Shown: positions 47,900-61,639, counted from the stretch's first letter. The stretch is 64,000 nucleotides of DNA from Trema orientale (GCA_002914845.1 JXTC01000079.1:572180-636179), one strand, 5' to 3'. The notes: generated by a model from the sequence alone, not told the origin. Made by a program: numbers and translations.

Positions 47900-49950
47900 T
47901 GGTTCGCTACCGGTAGCTCAAAACATTCGTGGGATAAAATCTGACACCGGCGCCGATTCTGGCCATTTTAATCCGTGAATCTAGACTTTTCCGACTCCTC
48001 TCGGCACGGGTAATCGTTTGGTAAGCATCCTATGACTCAATTTGACTCCGTTTGTGAACTGCCATGTTAGGTTGATTTTGGGTGTTAAGTTTGAACAGTA
48101 GCTTTTCAATCCGATCATTAACTTGACTTGAAAATGTCATATTTATAATGTATTCGTGAAGTGGTGAAAAATGACATATATATTGACTATGTTTCATAAC
48201 GAGCACGTAAAACGTGATCAAATGGCTCAGGATTTGCCTCATTTTATATGTTGGGGGTCGGATTTCGACTCGAATATCTAACCTAGCTATTTTGGGTATT
48301 AAGAATTCAGTGGAGAAGACGATGAGGACTGAGGAGTGATTCGCAAGGGAGATGGTGAAGTGGCAGCCTCTGATTGGGTCCGGTTAAGAGAGCGAGATAG
48401 GAGCAAAGCACTTTGATTCTAGTAATTGATTTGGGTAATCCATTTGGGAATTTTTCGATGTCCAAACCGGTTTGGGTAATCGAGTCTTAGTGGGAGTTTG
48501 GCAATAAGGCATTATAGGCTTCAAAGAAAATATTTAACATCCAATATTCTCTTTCCTTTCTTTCCAGTAAAGTGTAAAATTTCAATTGATAACAAGGAGA
48601 TTGTTGACGCCGAAGTAGAAGCAACAGTGGTAGGAAAAATATTCGCTTTTATTTTTTTTTCTTTTTGAGTTTTTCTTTTTTCTTCATATTTTTTAATTTC
48701 CTTAAACACTTTATTCTTTTCTTTAGGAAACTCTAGAGAGAGGAGAGAGGATAGAGATGTGGAGTTGTAGAAGAGAGGAGGGGCTGAGGGCACTATGTTG
48801 GCTTGTCTCCAGTTTACACAGTAAAAGGAAAAAATTGTGTGTATTTTATGTACACTAGCATAGATGCCTAAAGTAAAGTCAAGGCATAGAGCTTCATCAA
48901 ATGCCAAGTCAAACCGCTCCTACATATACGTTTATTTCTAATACGTTTTCAGTCTTACATAAGTAGCCTATGGTTAATTGGCAACCCACACCGTCTATTA
49001 AAAAGTACATTGCCACACAAACTAATACGTAGTCGAGCGTAATCATAGAATACGAAATAAAGGTAGTATTTTCTTTTATTTATGGTATGAATGTACTGTT
49101 TACCTTTTTTGCTTGGAGAGTATATTGCTTACTTACACAATAGAAAATAATTTTAGAAAGTTATAATTAGTAAAATTAGAAAAAAGGAAAATAACCAATA
49201 TTAATTTTCCATTCTTTGTTCTAACATTTTTTTTTTTATATAAAATGGCCTCTCAAGGGAATAATATTAATAAAAGCTAAAAAACTTCAATTACAATACA
49301 AGAACAGTATTTAAAAAAAAAAATTACAAAAATAGATGATTACAATTTCAAATTCCTAAAGAAAGATATGAAAAATGGATCACAAACACAACAATAACAA
49401 GATTGTGAGTTACCATAATTCATAATTCTTTAAGAGAAGAAGATAGCAAGGACCACTAGTAAATAATTGCCTTCACCTGCTACGGGATTGCGTTCTTGCA
49501 GGTAGAGTGCTGTGATTCCAATATCAGCTGTGATTCTAATACCAAATGTGATTCACGCCTACTGAAAAAGAAAACTAACTTATCTGCATTACAAATCTAA
49601 ATTCAAAGAAAAAATTCTCAGACTTAAGATCTAATAAATAGAACTAAAAAGCCACACAAATAAAAAATTTGGTGGTATTATAACCATATTTAAATCCGAA
49701 CTTATTATAAAAATAAAGAAAAAAAAAATGGAAATATCCCTCGTCCCCAAAGAAGACCGAGCAGGAGAAGTAAGGAGGAGGAGAGGCCGGAAAAGGAGAT
49801 CAAAGCACTTCCTCTCCGTCTCTTGTGAAAACAGTCTGACAAAGATTTTTTGAGAGAGAGTGAAAGAAAAAGATGCTAGGTGGTTTTTATTATTATTATT
49901 ATTTTTTTATTTTTTTTATTTTTAAGGGATCCTTTCTTTTGGCCCTGTGT
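47900..49950. other. Intergenic, no gene supported
   Basis: Scattered short ORFs without family features. 48301-48420 and 49740-49810 are locally GC/GA-rich and may be retroelement leader fragments. Confidence 0.35.
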
Positions 49951-49958
49951 CGTGAATT

Positions 49959-50026
49959 ATTTTTGTTCCAACATATTTGAACTCAGACATTTATTTTTGT
50001 TCCAACATATTTGAACTCAGACATTT
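49959..50026. repeat. Exact 34-bp tandem duplication
   Basis: ATTTTTGTTCCAACATATTT plus the next 14 bases occur twice without a mismatch (49959-49992 and 49993-50026), so the duplication is recent. Confidence 0.95.
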
Positions 50027-50034
50027 AAGTTCTC

Positions 50035-50802
50035 ATTAATTGGAAATAAATTTAAAAGGCAGTATTTACCGGATATTCTACTAAGGTCATGTTTGGTTGG
50101 TGGAATGGAATAGAGATGGTAATGGGAATTGTAATAAAGTGGAATTGAAATGGGAATAGAAATGATATTTCATTGTTTGGTTGATTTAGTAGAATAAAAT
50201 GGAATAAGTTTTATATTGACCAAAATGTCCTTAGTTTTAGATGTCCTAGTAGGGCAAAAAAGAAAAGTAATGTTTCCAAAATATGGATAAAATAGTGGAA
50301 TGGTGATTCCATAGTTTTTTCGATGGAATTATAGTTCCATCAAATAATGGAACTTTGATTCCATAGGAATCATTATTCCTTTGTTCAATGTCAAAGCAAA
50401 CAATGGAATAAGAATGATGATTTCATTCCCAAATTCATTCCCTTATACCAAACATGCCATAAGTGTTATTTTGTTCAATTGGAAAATCAATTTGACAACT
50501 GATTCAATAAAATAAAATCAAATATTCTTAATTTGTATTTCTAACCTAAAACTTGGGGATCAAGATAACTGAGAAAATATTTGAACTAGATAAAATATTT
50601 TTAATTTAATTGGAAATAAATTTAAAGGGCAATATTTACCGGATATTCTACTAAGTGTTATTTTGTTCAATTGGAAAATCAATTTGACAACTGATTAAAT
50701 AAAATAAAATCAAATATTCTTAATTTGTATTTCTAACTTAAAACTTGGGGATCAGGATAACTGAGAAAATATTTGAACTAGATAAAATATTTTTAATTTA
50801 AT
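50035..50802. repeat. Two-copy 192-bp tandem repeat, first copy interrupted by a MITE
   Basis: The order is A (50035-50084), MITE, B (50463-50608), A' (50609-50654), B' (50655-50802). B and B' differ at only a few bases. The A'/B' junction keeps the uninterrupted sequence CTACTAAGTGTTAT. Confidence 0.9.
50085..50459. mobile_element. Tourist/PIF-Harbinger-like MITE
   Basis: The termini GGTCATGTTTGGT and inverted TGGCATGTTTGGT are flanked by TAA (50082-50084 and 50460-50462). The 375-bp interior is built of GGAATGGAAT-like motifs in both orientations. The empty site is preserved at 50652-50658, which fixes the borders to the base. Confidence 0.9.
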
Positions 50803-50804
50803 TT

Positions 50805-52680
50805 CTAATCTGATAAATGATTTGTTCCGAATTGAATTTGATAAAATTTAAACCAATCAATCCCAAATTAGGGATGCCCTTTTAGGGGTGATAAAGCATG
50901 TATACGAATCCTAAAAATTGCTAAAGTTTAATGATTCTAGACAGCTTCTATTTTATGGAAAAATAAATAAAAAAATAGAAGTGTAAAGAGCACGTACCTT
51001 TCAGTGTCAGTTTTATCTCGGTGCAAAAAATAAAGTACGGCACAATGGTAATTTTGAAATAAAATTAATTGAAAGCTGAGTAGCCTGATATGATATGATT
51101 GTATGAAATTTAAATTATTGTGTTTGATTAGGCACTGAAATATTATTTATAATTCTTAGGAATGTCATAAAATAGTATTTGGTTGCACATATATAGAAAT
51201 GTGCTAATTTTTAATATACTTTGATAGAGATCAAATAGTCATATTTGTGCATAATAACAATAACAATTATTTTTAAAATAATTACAAATTCTAATTTGTT
51301 AAAGAAATCATATATTTTGATGTGGAATCATGGTTTTAATTATGGTTAATATAAAATCTGGTTTGAGTTTACTTAATTATGTGTATCTTCAGTGTTTCAT
51401 ATTTGTCAAAAAAATACAAAACTCACAGCAAATATGAGAAGTTTTCAGATTCTCATTTACATGCCCATATACTCCCATTCTATAGGAATGTATTGATAAC
51501 AAGATTACAATTTCATAAATACTATACAATCTACAATAATATTATAAACTAATTTTAAAGTATTACGCCACTTTAAATACACATCCTTCTAATTTAATTT
51601 AAGAGAAATGTTAAATGCACTTTCTTTCTCACTATCTTTTACACTCTCTAGTTTAACTGTCTGATATGTGGATTCCACTATCTAGTTTAATATTTTAATA
51701 ATGCAACTATGATGTCTGATACGTTGATTCTACTATCCAATTTAATATTTTAATAATGCAACAAATCATAGTGAAATCCAGTATCATAGAGACTTGTATC
51801 ATTTATGATTCAGATTTGGAGAGTTTGTTACTATCGTTGATTGAATTTTGTAAAAAAAATTTTGCTGAATCATTCAAAAGTGCTAATATATATAATGAAT
51901 AATCAAAACGAGTCATTGAAAATCTCTCATAATTCTTCATGAAGTTTCTTTATCCAAGATCATTGGCGGAGATCGCTTTTGCTACAATATTTTTGAAGTT
52001 TTTTTTTTTGGCTTATAAATTGATTTCCCAATTCTCATTACAAGAGGTTATATGTAACCCGATTTGTTATTATAATCTTTATTTGAGTTTACTTAAATTA
52101 TTTACAAAGAAGAAAGGAAAAAAAAAAAAAGAAAAAAAAACGAGCCTTAGTGAAAAAAAAAAAAAGAAAAAAGCCGAGCCTTAGTGCTTATCAAGTAGAC
52201 TTGTCATTATTGAATTTTCCCAAATACAAGTCAACCCGTGATCATTTTCATTATTGAGGAACTTTGAAATCTCTAATTTATCCTTTGTCAACGAAAATAT
52301 ATTCCTTAAAACACCTATTCTTCGACCCGCCCGCCGCCCCCAATTAATTCAGCTAAGAGTATCAAAACAAAAGCATAATTTTTTTTTTTTTTTGAAAGGA
52401 AAAGCATAATTTATTATAGTAATTAGAACCTCTAAATTCGGACTTGAAAACTTAGCAAAAACTACTTTGACCAAGTATCTATCATTAACCAAATTAGAAG
52501 GTTTATTCTAAATGACGTACTTATAAACCCTTTGGCCATTGGATTTAGATAGCCAACTCTTCCTACTAGTAGATGACGAGAATAAACTTTCGAGCCATTT
52601 TACAACGAAACGATAAATTACTCATAGAAGTCAAAGTGTTGATTGAAGCAACATCTTGAATGAAAAACAGAAAAACAACA
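50805..52680. other. Intergenic with a small tandem repeat
   Basis: 51657-51765 carries two ~55-bp units (GTCTGATA.GT.GATTC.ACTATC.A.TTTAATATTTTAATAATGCAAC). No gene is seen; the right end probably contains the 3' UTR of MATH gene B. Confidence 0.5.
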
Positions 52681-52684
52681 TTGA

Positions 52685-54990
52685 CTATTCTAGTGTAACT
52701 AAACCAAGAACTTGAACCTCTGCTTCTATTAGGCATGCATCACCCACCAGAAAACCATTTTCTGGATCTTTGAATTTCGTCAGTGACATGAACTCACGAA
52801 AACCCCGAGCAGCAGAACTAAACAGTTTGCTATCTGAAAAATAAATAAATGAATCCCAAAAGCTGATAGTTACATTTATTATGATCATAACAGCAAGAAC
52901 AAAAAACTACAGCAACAACTCAGATAAAAGTCAAGATTTTTACTTTTAGTTAAGAGCATATACTCTTTAGTTTTTCCAGGACAAGGAAAATGGTGGAAAA
53001 ACATTGAATTAAGAGTTGTGTAATCTCACCACTGCGTTTAAAATGGTTGCCATTCTTTTTGTCTTCCATTCTGAAGGTGTAATGCACAAGAAGTTTAGTG
53101 CCAGCTGGAAGAGTTGAAGTATCCACATTAAGATAGAGTGATATGATATTGTTGATCTTATTGCCTTCGGGTTGGTATCCTTTTGGATAGAACAAAACCC
53201 TCCTGAAAAAGACCCAACAAAACAGAATTAGACCAAATCAACAAATTAACCGAATGACATGTTCATCCAATTAGTACTCATAATCAGTTGTCAGCAGCAT
53301 ATACATAATGTAGACATACCATTTGTAGTCTCCACCTACAAAGAACTCAGTTTCACATCTTAATGTTACTTTTGAGATATTAGGGAAACTCCAAGCAGCC
53401 TTGTACGTTGCCGGTTTGTTTATCAGTGATAAACACTCTGCTTTTGATGTGGTTTTGACGACAAAAACCTCGACGCCGAAACTACATGTGTCATTTACAA
53501 GGTAACCATTGTATGGATTGTTAAATGTTTCGAGGTCTATGAATTTGACGACACCCCATTGTGTCTTCATACAATGGAATCGCCTTACCGTGGCATCTGC
53601 ACATCTCAGGAGGTAATAGGGAAGAGGTTAAGAACAAAGAAACACAGCAACCAAGCTGGCCAAGTAATCTTGGTTCTTAAAAGGGTACATTATTAATTTA
53701 TTATGTGTCATGTAGTACATCACATTTGGATGTCTCCTAATGAAAGGGCACTGAATTTACTTGAAAAGAGATGAGAATTTGAAGGACTACAAGGATAAGA
53801 AACAAGATTCATCAACATTATTAATTAGTGTTCACCAAACGGAGGATAAAGAAGCAAGTTCACTCTAAACAAGGTTGGCAGGGCTACTTGGGATAAAGCT
53901 TGATCCCAAGTAGCTATTATTTGATGCAAAAGACAGAGATCAAATTAAGAAGTTTTACTTAAATATTCAAAATTAAAAGGGTTGGAAGAAGCTACCTTGG
54001 GGACCAACATACTTGTCACGAATCTGATCGAAAACAAAGAAGTTAAACATGGCATTAACTTCCCAACCAGCAGGGAGAGTACTTGTTTCCACTATTTCCA
54101 AGTAGACAGAAATATGATCATGTCCATCTTTGGTCTTGTCCCCAGTTGGGTATATCGAAAAGTTCCTATTTCACAGTCACAACTCAACTAGTAAGCATAA
54201 CAAATTTAGAGTTTTTCCACAAGTCACTTATTACAACAATTATCCTCTACAAAAACGTATTGAGAGCCGATCTACTTAGATTACTCTAATCTTCGGCTTT
54301 TATCACACTTTGACATCAATTAATGCATGATATAAAATGATCAAATATGTCTATAGACATACCAAAAAAATCAAAAATTAAAAAAAAAAAAGAAAGAGAA
54401 AGAGAACACACCATTTGTAGCCCCCTGCTTCAAACTCAGAGCTGAATTTCTCCATGGGAGCTTTCGAAAGTGTCGAAAAGGGATTAATTTTGAGCAAATG
54501 GTGGCTCGGCAGAGCATCCCTTCCTAAAAATTACCGTAACAAAAGTGAGAGAATCTTTGTCTTAAAACTATAAATAAATAAATAAATAAATAAGAAAGAG
54601 TAACCTTAACGTGTAGTCAAAATAAATACTCGATCTGTAAAAGAAACAGAGAAGACATATGGTACCATGTAGTACGGCGGGAAGAGGTCCAGATGATTTG
54701 GTGGTCTCCGGAGAAGGAGGAGAAGATATTCCGGTGACACTTCCGCTTTGGGGTGAAGCATCAGCCGGAAAAGGAAAACTACTCGTGTCCGGAGGAGGCG
54801 CCGCCGGCTCTTGCGGCGGAGAAGAAGGAGCAGTTCGGAAGCCAGAGTCGTAATTTTGGTTACATTGGTTGGAAAAATGATCTGCGGAGAGGAATGTATC
54901 AGATGGAGGAAGAGGAGGCAGTGATGAAGAAGAAGAAGAAGAAGTCTCTGTATTTTTGTTGGTGTTTTGGGAAGAGAAAGGAGATGCCAT
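52685..54990 (-). CDS. Two-MATH-domain protein, array gene B
   Basis: Exons 54990-54666, 54523-54412, 54165-53996, 53596-53320, 53202-53030 and 52833-52685 join in frame to 401 aa. The ATG at 54990 is chosen because the residues before it start from non-ATG codons. A long Ser/Pro-rich N-terminus (1-109) contains LSADHFSN and NYDSGFRTAPSSPP, probably disordered. MATH 1 is about 114-250 (FEAGGYKW, AGWEVNAMFNFFVFDQI) and MATH 2 about 268-397 (GGDYKW, SLTKFKDPENGFLVGDAC). Exons 2 and 3 have the same lengths (112, 170 bp) as in genes A and C. A TATAAAA motif lies at 55115-55109. No broken residue or splice site is seen. Function is unknown beyond peptide binding expected of MATH domains. Confidence 0.9.
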
Positions 54991-54999
54991 TAGCAATCA

Positions 55000-56350
55000 G
55001 TGAACTCTGTTACTTCAGCTGAGGAAGAAGAGTAATCAAAGATCTTGACTGCTAAGACTCTCAAAAGATGTTTCAGCTGTACATGATTATTTGCTATTTG
55101 CTTTGTTGTTTTATATGCATCGTATCACAATCGCATTGGTTTTCCTCTCAGTCTCACTGTATGCTTTACTCTCCCTTTTAGTCCATTTACTTCTCTAGTC
55201 AATAGACTTTTTTTTTTCTTTCTTTTTTTTTTTCCCACTCTTTTGTGATAGTGACATTATTTTTTGGTTTTTTTAATAATAACTTTATTTTATTTTATTG
55301 TATTTTTTTGCTGCAATAATGACTTTATTTTTTGTCACTATAATAAAAATTGTTTTTTAGGAAAATAATAAGGATTTTTTGAGAAAAGTATACATAAACA
55401 TTAATATTAATTTAGAGAAGAAAAGATAGTTAGATATAGAAATAGGCACATTCCTGGACTGGTTCGAAATTTTGACATGATAGAAGCAGTTAAGACTCTA
55501 AATAAGCGCCCTTGTTACTATGCTACTATCGTCGGTGGTAAATAACTTTTATTTAATTTCTTAATTAAATTAAAAAATTTAAATAAATAAAGAATATATA
55601 TTTACATAAATTAATTTCTAATTATTTTAGGGATTAAATACTATTGGAAAGAATTTTAAAATTTTAAAACACTCTTTTTATGGAGTGTTACACATTTTGT
55701 AAATAGAGAATCTCTCTGCATATAACACATAGAGCAATCCCACTAATCCCACTAAATAAATATATATTTATCTAGGGGATTGCTTTGGTACATCAAACCT
55801 AAATGGGTATTTTTCTTTCATTAAATTATCTTTAAAAGGAAAAATATTCGGTACTTTTTTGTTTAGATAGAAAAAAAGTAACGTGAATTTTAAAAAAGTG
55901 AGAAATTTTTCTTTGCACTTGGAGAAAATAACTTTTTAAGAGAAGTTAAGAGCATACAATTTTTGTATGAGTCTTGAGTGATCATTATTCTCTAGAGAAA
56001 AATAAAATACGTAATTAAATTAAAAGCTAAATGACAAGAATTTCTTCTTGTTATTATTTTAGTTTTTAATTTCATATTTTTTGAGTTCTTCTCTTGAGTA
56101 TACAAGGTCTCCACACAATGAGTTCGGTATAGAAATCGGGTCAAAAACTGGAAGACGTTAGAGTGGAATAACTTGCATCATTTTTCTATCAGTATCGATA
56201 TTGGTCTTTTAGCAGTAACATTTTTTCCTTCTAATTTTACGGGTTCGATTTTATTATTTCTGCTGTGATGTATGTATATTCGATATTAGGTTCCTAGATT
56301 TTTTTCAAAAATCAATATTTATTACCTCACATGTTATATAGTAATAACCA
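55000..56350. other. Promoter side of gene B and intergenic DNA
   Basis: Contains the presumed 5' flank of gene B (TATAAAA 55115-55109). The rest is AT-rich with no supported gene. Confidence 0.4.
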
Positions 56351-56354
56351 ACAT

Positions 56355-56390
56355 CGTTGACAAGATAACCATTGTAAGGATTGTTAAATG
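56355..56390 (-). pseudogene. Relic of a MATH gene exon
   Basis: The minus strand encodes FNNPYNGYLVND, identical in pattern to the fourth exon of genes B and C (FNNP.NGYLVND). The similarity ends abruptly on both sides. It shows that another array copy once stood between B and C. Confidence 0.65.
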
Positions 56391-56529
56391 AATTTAACAA
56401 TTAGCTAGTAAATTGTTAGGAAAAAAGGAACATTTTATAACATAAAATTCTGGGCCTTATATACATGTCACCCATTTTAGGCGTTATTTGGGAAATCACT
56501 TATTTTGAAACGATGGTATAGGAATGTAA

Positions 56530-57044
56530 AGAATTTGTTACAATTGGCAAATTTACAAGTTTCAGATAATCAATGAGATCTCATGGATATGTCAAAGTAT
56601 GGACCCGTAAACTCTGACTATACCTTGATGAACTACTATGCTTCCAGAATTGAGAGCTCCTTCAGGTTGGAAAAAGATGAAATTGCTAGACTCACAGTTT
56701 TTTTTAGATTAGAATTTTAAAAAACGTCCTTAGGCACCAATGATGATCAAGTTATACCAAGTAGACACCGTGATAATCCTAACATTATCAAGGATCTAGT
56801 AACAATCAAAACAAAGGGGACAAGACATATTGGCTCCTCCACATATGGTAGTATTCGACCTAGGTCAAGTGGAACTATTAAGAAATCAAGGTTATATAGG
56901 ATTTGTTACGATGTAGGCCATAATACTCGTAACTATCAATCCCGTCCTATGAGAAGGACTAATGGTGGTGCATTAACCAGTTACAATGCTTCGGATGTTG
57001 CAACAGTTAATTCCCATGACTATATGATAAATGAATCAACCTAA
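56530..57044 (+). pseudogene. FAR1/MULE-type C-terminal zinc-knuckle relic
   Basis: Readable pieces MDMSKYGP, SDYTLMNYYASRI, then TIKTKG, and a knuckle-like CYDVGHNTRNYQ with the first Cys present but the last Cys replaced by Tyr. The order resembles the C-terminus of FAR1-related transposases (basic linker, then CCHC). Several stops interrupt it, and the similarity is weak outside these pieces. Confidence 0.45.
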
Positions 57045-57049
57045 GATTC

Positions 57050-58220
57050 GATCCATTTAACAAATTTTATGTAGTGACTTCTATGATGACTTTCATTTAC
57101 TATACTTGTACTAAACATATCTTATTTCAGATGTTCATGTACTTCCACAATAAACCTTTCTAATCTTCCATCATATATCCTCAAGTTTTTGGATTATTTG
57201 CTATGTCTTATTCTATGTTTGTAATATGTGCCTTATTTTCTTTTTCATTTTTGTTAAAAATAAGTTTCATTTTTTATTGAAAATAAGTTTCGGTCACAAA
57301 TCCTCAAATCTTTTTATCAATTCATATGTCTTACTTTATATGATTCTTTGTTACATTTAAATCAAATCACTTATTTCCTTTTTACTATTTTGTATGACTT
57401 TTTTTTATGTCATTATGTTTTCAATATGAAAATTACATTTCATACATCATAGTGCAAAACCCTGCTTCTAAAGTTGGACAGATCTAACCTATTTTGGCTA
57501 TGTTTTGCTTGAAAACTACAACTCTCAGCATCTATGTTTCTCATTTCTTGTGAGAGTTATCACCGTTGTTCACATGTTTGGTCTAATGTGACACTGGTTA
57601 TTTTTCCATGATCTTTATTGCCAAATTATGATCCAATTGGAGGTTTCCCACTCTTTTATATATGCAATTACGTTTCTACCCTCACTAATACATGTGAAAA
57701 TACAAGATACCCCATACTTACTCAGTTGCAATTACCCATACAACTCTAATGACCGGTAAGGGAGAATGTTTTTAGGCAATTAAAATACATAAAATCGGCT
57801 AAGAATGGTCAAAGAAAGATCTTTCGTCAGGTTGTGGGACCTACATCTCATTTTTTATCCGTGGGCCCCTCCTCAAACGTGACTGGTACCCTTATCTGGT
57901 CAAATGGGACAACATCCCTAGCCTACAATATATGTTTATATCCATTTCATAATTAAAAAAATGAAATCTTTTGTAACTAATAATTGGCGAATTCATAAGT
58001 TCAATACATGTATAGGATATGTCTATAGTCCCATAAATGTAAATTTGGGCATTGGTACCCCTAAGTAAGAAACAGAAAGGCACATTTTCGATGCCCATGC
58101 TCCTCGAAAATTCCTTCATGCATGCTTCCCAAAATCTACTTTTTTTTACTCATGTATAAATTTTTATTTATTTAGGGCTATAACATTCTCCTTAGAACAT
58201 GTAATACTTTTACTTTAGAC
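57050..58220. other. Intergenic, no gene supported
   Basis: AT-rich sequence with short ORFs lacking any family signature. Confidence 0.35.
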
Positions 58221-58224
58221 ACTA

Positions 58225-58435
58225 TCAAGATTTAAAAAAAAAAACTATCTATAGGTATTTTTTTTAGTCGTTAGATCATTATTTCACGGTTATAATGATT
58301 TGAGTAGTTAAAAAAATAAATAAATACTCTCTATTTAATACTCTTTCTGTATCTTTTTACCAAGAAAAAAGGTATAAATGAATTTTAATAGGATAAAACA
58401 ATATATATTAAAAAAAGTAACCTAATGCATTGGTC
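58225..58435 (+). mobile_element. Dispersed MITE copy, third locus
   Basis: Same orientation as 19661-19905, sharing TATAGGTATTTTTTTTA, TAGATCAT, ATTTGAGTAGTT, TATTTAATACT.TTCT, TAAC.TAATGCATTGGTCCCC (compare TTAGTGCCC). More diverged than the 19661 copy. Confidence 0.55.
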
Positions 58436-58849
58436 CCCATATACATATATATTATTTAAGTAGATCATGGTGGCATGCTAATAAATCTCTTTAGTGAACA
58501 ATTGAGATGCGTCAGTTGTGTCCAGCGTATCAAGCCTCTAAATTTCGTTCCCGCTCCAAACCCCCTTTCACTTTTCTCAACCACGAAATTCCGTTGTACG
58601 TACCATCACAATTCACTCGTACATATATACAACTTTAAGCCACAATTAGCAACACCATATGTAAATAAGCTTATAGCAAAATTCAATAAAGGGAGAAAAA
58701 GGATAAGTTAAAGGGGTTTAAAAAAATAGAGAAAAACGTGACGGGCACACCGCACACCCAAGTTTTGAGGAGGAAAAATGCGGAACTTTCAAACAATATT
58801 ACAAGCTAAACTGTAATTTGGTCCAAATAAATACTAAAGACATTTTTCA

Positions 58850-61627
58850 CTATTCTAATGTAACTAAGCCAAGCACTTCAAACTCTACCTCTATAATGCA
58901 AGCGTCATTCACCAGGAAACCATTTTCTGGATCTTTGAATTTGGTCAGTGACATAAAGTCGCGGAAACCCTTGGTCAAACTTGCAGATGAGAACCAGCAG
59001 TTTTCTGAAAAAAAAAAAATTTTGTATGCTAGGAATTAAATTACACCTTGTGATCATAAATAAAATCAAAGACAACGAAGTAATATAGCAAAAATATAAG
59101 GTCTTGATCACTAACAAATGAATATGTAAATGAAGAGAAAAAACATTTAAGTACCAGTGTATAATAGTTCTAATCTCACCACTTCTTTCAAAATGGTTGC
59201 CTTTTGTTTGGTCCCTCATGCGCACAATATAACGCGAAAATAGTTTAGTTCCCGGAGGAAGAGATAAAGAATCCACTTCTAGACCCACAGAAATGATATT
59301 GTTGTTCCTGATCTTCACTTCTGGTTGGCATCCACTAGGAAAGAATACAATCCTCCTGGGAGAGCCAACAATGAAAATACCTAGTTATACATATATTTGT
59401 TGCTGTAGGTTTGTGAACCTCGGATTATATCAATACCATATATAGCATCAGCCATCAAACACTATGCAAATATAAGAACATTAAAAAATTTGAGAGTTTA
59501 TGAACCTTCACTAATATATGAGTTTGCATTTGATAAGTCATGAGTATTATAGACTCATACCATTTGTAGTCTCCACCAACAAAGAGCTTAGATTCATAAC
59601 AGTCAAGTGTCTTTCTCGAGAAACTGTCGAACATCCAAGCATGCTTGTAAGTTACGGGATCCCTTATCATTGATAGACGCTCTACTTTGGATGTACTTTT
59701 GACGATGAAAACCTCTACGCCGAAACTACAAGTGTCATTGACAAGGTAACCATTGGAAGGATTGTTAAATGTTACGAGATCCAGGAATTTGGCTGTACCA
59801 CATTGAGTCTTCATACAATGAAATCGCCTCACTGTTGCATCTGTATATTTTATCAGAAAGGAAGAGTTTAGAAGGGAGATATGCTACTACATACATATAT
59901 GGCAAACTCGTGTAGTAAACCTTTTTCTTTTTTCGAAACTAACTAGTGCAGTAAACTTGATCCTTATTAAACATAACAAAAAGGGTATTCTGGGATTGCT
60001 GTTACAGCTCTAATAGTGATCACCAGAGTTCTTTTTTTTTTTTTTTTTGTGTTTAAAAAAAAACCATAAATTGGTGCTTGATAACTCCATTTTCGACCAA
60101 ATTATTTCATTACTTGCCACCCAAATTATTTCATTACTTGCTACCATAGATAAAAGACAATCGAACAATATTCAACCAAAACTAATTTTCACAATTATAT
60201 TGAGAGGCTAAAGACATGCTGCCAACATAATTGAAGACAATGTTGCTTAAAGTTTGTAAGAAGAACAAAAGCATGCAATTTTCCGTATGTACTAAATGAC
60301 AGTGGAAATACACATCCAACTGAAAATTTTAAAGGATTATTTTAAAATATGAACCAAACAGGGGAACCACGAGTAACTAAGCAAAAGAAATTACATGCAT
60401 GGTTCTTGTTATTATTTTGTTACTAAAACATGGATTAAGGAAAAAAAAATTTTTCCTGGTAAAATTTTCAAATTAAAAAGTTCAGAAGCTACCTTGGAAA
60501 CCAACATACTTGTCATGAATCTGATCAAATACAAAGAAATTAAAGATAGCATTAACTTCCCAACCAGCATGGAAAGAAGTTGTATCCACCATTTCTAAGT
60601 ACAAAGAGATATGATCTTGGCCTTCTTTGGTTTTGATCCCAGTTGGGTATATAGAAAATCTCCTATGCATAATAGGTTTCACTGTCAGAACTCAACCAGT
60701 AATCTAGTAAGCATAACTATTTTTTTGTTTTTTTAACAAAGCAATTATTACAAACATTATACTCAAAAAATATATCGAGTTATCTTGTTACGTTATCATA
60801 AATAATAATAATAAGAATAAATGAACTAATATTAGCTCTAATTGCATAGTTTCTTTGATTTTAATTATCATACTTCGAGTTCATACAAAATTATAAAACA
60901 ACGCACCATTTGTAGCCCCCTGCTTCAAACTCAGAGCTATACTTTTCTACGGAAGCATTTGAAAGTGAGGAAAAGGAGTCAACTTTGAGCAAATGGTGAC
61001 TAGGCAGAGCATCTCTTCCTTCAAAAAAGTTAAAAAAAAAAAAAAAAAAAGGGTTTTAAAAAAAAAAAAAAACCAACAAATAAAAAATAACAAGACAGCA
61101 TTTCGGAAAAAAAAAAAGCAAGACAGTGTAAACAAATATAGTTAACTATACATGTACTCTCAAATTATTTTTGCAAAATCAGTTATGTCGGTTTTTAATC
61201 TCTCTTTTTTTTTTTCCTTTTTTCCTTTTTTCTTTTTTTCTTTTTTGAGGGAAGGGTTTTTAGTAATAATATAATGATAATAAGCAATTTTAGTAATAAT
61301 AATCAATCAATAAATAAATTTCTTACCATGAAGTTTGGCCTCCAGAAGAGGGCTTATGTTTGACTGTTTTAACAATTTTGGGGAAGGAGGAAGAGATGTT
61401 TGGGTGGAAGAATCCGCAGCAGAAAAAGTAGTACTATGTGGAGGAGAAGAAGGAGCAGTTTGAAATCCAGTGTCGTAATTATGATCCTTACAGTCGTCGT
61501 TTGAAAAATGATCTGCAGAGAGCAATATATGAGGTTGTTCTGAAGCCTCTTCACTTTTATTGGGCTTCTGAGACGACTTGTCGTATGATGATGGGAGAGG
61601 AGGAAGGGCAGGAGGTGAAGATGCCAT
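58850..61627 (-). CDS. Two-MATH-domain protein, array gene C
   Basis: Exons 61627-61327, 61018-60907, 60662-60493, 59840-59561, 59355-59180 and 59004-58850 join in frame to 397 aa. The Ser/Pro-rich N-terminus (1-101) shares LSADHFSN and NYDTGFQTAPSSPP with gene B, so B and C are closer to each other than to A. MATH 1 is about 106-243 and MATH 2 about 260-393 (SLTKFKDPENGFLVNDAC). Junction phases equal those of A and B. The acceptor of exon 2 (TTTTTTGAAG) is weaker than its relatives but usable. No stop or frameshift is seen. Likely a peptide-binding adaptor of unknown target. Confidence 0.9.
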
Positions 61628-61639
61628 TAACGATCAGGA

